Positions 61,569 through 64,000 of a DNA stretch of 64,000 bases are shown here, one piece after another. The notes under the pieces are model-generated. The model saw nothing but the letters and a program-made list of their open reading frames with translations, ran no database searches and was not told the DNA's origin. The first letter of the stretch is position 1, and each line of letters begins with the position of its first letter. Source of the stretch: CAWGET01 sp963821715 (GTDB lineage Bacteria > Bacteroidota > Ignavibacteria > Ignavibacteriales > Melioribacteraceae); assembly GCA_963821715.1 (NCBI GenBank), contig CAWGET010000006.1, forward strand, positions 1 through 64,000, read 5' to 3'. The translations under genes and the position numbers were made by a program.

Positions 61569-62683
61569 GATACAATCCTCTTATTTTTTTCAGCAACTAT
61601 AGATTTCTTCACCAATAGTTCTTGATATAAATCAAAATATTCCGCTGCCATTTTTTTTGATGAAAAGTTTAATGCTCTTTTAAAAGATTTTCCTCTCATC
61701 TCTTTCAATTTCCCTTCATCTTTTATAAGATCATTTACAGCGGCTACAATTTCACATTCATTCTCCGGATCTACATAAATAGCAGCATCTCTCCATATCT
61801 CGTTCAAACTTCTAATATTCCCAATAATCAATGCTGCTCCTGAAAGAGCTGCTTCAAGAATAGTTAATCCGAAGGGTTCGTATTTTGCCGGCAGAACAAG
61901 AATTGCCGCTTTAGAAAACCAATGCTTCATCTCGGATTGAGTAAGAAATCCTAAATGATGAATATTTTTAAATTGATAATTTTGTCCCGAAGGATGTTTC
62001 GAATTCCCGGCAATAAAAACTTTCCAGTTTAGTTTATCTGCAATTTTTTCAAGCACAAAAATATTCTTGGCTTCATCCCAAATTCTTCCCGCCGAAAAAA
62101 TTATATTCTCTTTTTTCTGCCGATAAAAATCCTCAGGATTACGTCCATTGTAAATCGTCCGCTTATTCTTCAACTTACAATAATATTTTTCTACTTCATT
62201 AAGCATTGCTCCAGACGGTGCAACAACAACATCTGCTGCAGATAAACCTTCAGCAACTTCATTGCGGTATTTTCTATACTGCTCAGGAGGATTTTTGCCT
62301 TGTACATTATTGAACCAGGAATAAACGCAAGAATGGGCAACAACAATTTTAGGAGATGTAAATTCATAATAACCATGGACAAAATTATTAAGATGAACAA
62401 TATCCGGATTTTCAATTCTTTCAATTTGCAGCAGCCATTCTCCCGCTTCTTCAACATCTTTCCATGGATCATCCATCCATTCCAGTTGATAACCGCTTTG
62501 GTAAAGTTTTAAATTCGGAATTTCTTCAATGGATCTTTTTTGATCTTCAGAAAGAGTTTTTCCCATTGTTGCAAGAACATATTCCACATTATACTTTGCC
62601 ATATTTTTCATCAACTCGATGGAATAATCAAAAACTCCTCCGACTGTATCAGCGGTCATTAATATTTTTAAATTATTTCTCAA
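61565..62683 (-). CDS. Family 4 glycosyltransferase
   Basis: 372 residues; TTG start with GAGGG upstream. GT-B fold: ADTVGGVFDYSIELM at the acceptor side and KYEPFGLTILEAALSGAALI at the donor side, with the E-x7-E motif. Overlaps the SDR gene by 4 bases. Confidence 0.9.
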   Translation of the reverse strand: MRNNLKILMTADTVGGVFDYSIELMKNMAKYNVEYVLATMGKTLSEDQKRSIEEIPNLKLYQSGYQLEWMDDPWKDVEEAGEWLLQIERIENPDIVHLNNFVHGYYEFTSPKIVVAHSCVYSWFNNVQGKNPPEQYRKYRNEVAEGLSAADVVVAPSGAMLNEVEKYYCKLKNKRTIYNGRNPEDFYRQKKENIIFSAGRIWDEAKNIFVLEKIADKLNWKVFIAGNSKHPSGQNYQFKNIHHLGFLTQSEMKHWFSKAAILVLPAKYEPFGLTILEAALSGAALIIGNIRSLNEIWRDAAIYVDPENECEIVAAVNDLIKDEGKLKEMRGKSFKRALNFSSKKMAAEYFDLYQELLVKKSIVAEKNKRIVS

Positions 62684-62685
62684 AA

Positions 62686-62973
62686 CTAATTTCCCTCACG
62701 GGAAATAAATTTATTGAAACGGCTTTCATTACCGTCTTCTGTTTTTTCCTGGTATAAAAAAGCTAATTTGGATTTTTCAAATTGGTCGAAAAATTCATCC
62801 CAGGAAACTTCTTCAAGAGTTTCCTCGCCTGAATAACCTGGGAAATCAATTCTTAAAAGTCCGGTATGTTCTCCTTCATTTACAGTTCCTTTTACGGTTG
62901 AAGGTTTTCCGTTTCTTTCATCGACCCATTTTTTTATCGTGTCGTGATTTGTAGTTTTTTTAGATTCAGCCAT
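62686..62973 (-). CDS. Small hypothetical protein of the glycan cluster
   Basis: 95 residues from the ATG at 62973 (MAESKKTTNHDTIKKWVDER), which has AAGGAGG 5-6 bases upstream; a longer start at 63003 overlaps the previous gene. Contains GLLRIDFPGYSGEETLEEVSW and a charged end. Its conserved-looking place between the oxidoreductase and the GT4 suggests a helper protein. No known domain recognised. Confidence 0.8.
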   Translation of the reverse strand: MAESKKTTNHDTIKKWVDERNGKPSTVKGTVNEGEHTGLLRIDFPGYSGEETLEEVSWDEFFDQFEKSKLAFLYQEKTEDGNESRFNKFISREGN

Positions 62974-62983
62974 TGTGCCCTCC

Positions 62984-64000
62984 TTAAATATTATAAAACT
63001 CATCCACTACTTTTGAAACTTTTAATACTTCTTCTACCGATTTATCAAATCCGGAAGAAACATTTAATTCTTCAGCCCACGAAATAATAGCTTTGGGACC
63101 CCATTCGTCGGGCGGAGAAACTAGAGTTTCTTTCATTCTGCCGTTCATTTTCTCCAAAACAAAATCAAAATATGATCCATTTATATTTGTAATAAATAAC
63201 GCACCTTCTGTACCGTAAAAAATGAATTTTATTATTGCGTCAACTCCGCAGGATAAATTCCAGGAGCAGGATAAATTCAAAGTTGAATTATTTTCCAATT
63301 CTATTAGTGCAGTTGCATAATCTTCAATTTGATGTTCTTGTGTAACTGTTTCGCCATGAGAGTACATTTTTCTTTCTATATTTTTTACTTCAATACCATG
63401 AAACATCCAGAAAATTAAATCGATCAAATGAATACCAAGATCAATAACACATCCTCCACCGGATTCTTCTTTCTTGTAAAACCATTCCTTTCCGGGACCG
63501 TATGCATTATGAAACACCAATTCTGTCGAAAAAACTTTTCCAATTTCACCTGACTCAATTATTTTTTTTGCTTTTTGTAAAGTCTCAAGATAACGATATG
63601 AAAAATCGACCATCAAAAGTTTATTGTTATATTTAGCAGCATCTACTGCTTTTTTAGTTTCTTGATAATTTCTGCCCAATGGTTTTTGGCAAAAGACAGA
63701 TTTACCTTTGTCCAGAGCTTTAATTGTTTGTACAGTATGAATAGAACTTGGAGTTGCAATCACAATTCCGTCTAAATCCATATTTATTAAATCCTCGTAA
63801 GAATTCAGGAGTTCTGCTTCCGGAGCAAGTTTTATTGCCTCTTCTGCCATCTCTTTTGAAGGATCAAAAACTGCCGCAGGATAAATAACGCCGGATTGAA
63901 TTAATCCTTTCATTCTATTTCTACCAATCCAGCCTGTTCCTGCAAAACCTACTTTTGGTAAATATAATTTTTTTACATTTTTATTTTTTTCTATTGGTTC
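62984..64000 (-). CDS. Gfo/Idh/MocA-family oxidoreductase, cut by the window end
   Basis: Open to the end of the window; the ATG at 63913 is internal, because VGFAGTGWIGRNR, the GXGXXG nucleotide-binding loop, lies upstream of it. DGIVIATPSSIH, EKP-like CQKPLGRNYQE and GGCVIDLGIHLIDL are family motifs. Probably oxidises or epimerises a nucleotide sugar for the glycan cluster. The real start is outside the window. Confidence 0.88.
   Translation of the reverse strand, partial: EPIEKNKNVKKLYLPKVGFAGTGWIGRNRMKGLIQSGVIYPAAVFDPSKEMAEEAIKLAPEAELLNSYEDLINMDLDGIVIATPSSIHTVQTIKALDKGKSVFCQKPLGRNYQETKKAVDAAKYNNKLLMVDFSYRYLETLQKAKKIIESGEIGKVFSTELVFHNAYGPGKEWFYKKEESGGGCVIDLGIHLIDLIFWMFHGIEVKNIERKMYSHGETVTQEHQIEDYATALIELENNSTLNLSCSWNLSCGVDAIIKFIFYGTEGALFITNINGSYFDFVLEKMNGRMKETLVSPPDEWGPKAIISWAEELNVSSGFDKSVEEVLKVSKVVDEFYNI

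Overview
The window is AT-rich bacterial chromosome, probably from the FCB supergroup and most like Ignavibacteriota. The signs are PorV-type outer-membrane proteins, a secreted protein with a FlgD-like type IX-type C-terminal domain, DUF4301, DUF1207, BshC, and tRNA promoters of the Bacteroidota form (TTG, 19-20 nt, TAnnTTTG). The assignment is an inference from gene content, not from a marker tree.

Layout. 1-5,000: an array of attC-like integron recombination sites (six seen) separating small minus-strand cassettes, including a HEPN/MNT toxin-antitoxin pair; no integrase gene is visible. 5,000-6,250: a gene with an in-frame stop and gene debris. 6,280-6,465: tRNA-Cys and tRNA-Gly. 6,630-9,900: the oxidative pentose phosphate genes pgl-zwf-gnd. 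10,140-13,230: envelope glycan genes. 13,500-19,730: outer-membrane and secreted proteins, a lipoprotein, an M50 protease and a DUF1207 protein. 19,730-25,510: an operon of two radical SAM proteins, two GT2 glycosyltransferases, a polysaccharide deacetylase and a flippase-like protein. 25,640-27,260: bshC. 27,540-34,770: an RsbU-type phosphatase, then a MacB/HlyD/TolC-type export operon. 35,150-40,000: a CCA-adding enzyme, a membrane metallopeptidase-TPR fusion and murA. 40,100-43,600: two STAS proteins, small membrane proteins, a TlpA-like thioredoxin, a stand-alone CheB and a cold-shock protein. 44,300-46,480: katG.

46,600-54,050 is the most striking region. It is one minus-strand operon: an 81-residue membrane protein, a membrane-anchored GcvH-like protein, a 4Fe-4S ferredoxin subunit, an NrfD-type membrane subunit, a second GcvH-like protein with an N-terminal Cys cluster, a histidine kinase with periplasmic haem-binding CxxCH motifs, a sigma-54 response regulator and an archaemetzincin. 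Three of the proteins share a C-terminal ETM(Y/M)DGG motif. The operon has a well-formed sigma-54 promoter and an upstream inverted repeat placed like an enhancer site. No catalytic subunit is encoded. This is the best candidate for an undescribed respiratory or redox module in the window. Just upstream lie the 3' ends of a second katG and of a beta-barrel protein gene, next to tRNA-Phe.

54,600-64,000 holds a DUF4301 gene and a glycoconjugate cluster (TIGR04290-like methyltransferase, three tandem CgeB-like glycosyltransferases, an SDR, a GT4 and a Gfo/Idh oxidoreductase cut by the window end).

Several otherwise intact genes, including the normally essential cca, carry single-nucleotide frameshifts, so residual sequencing or assembly indels are likely and the affected genes should not be taken as dead without checking.
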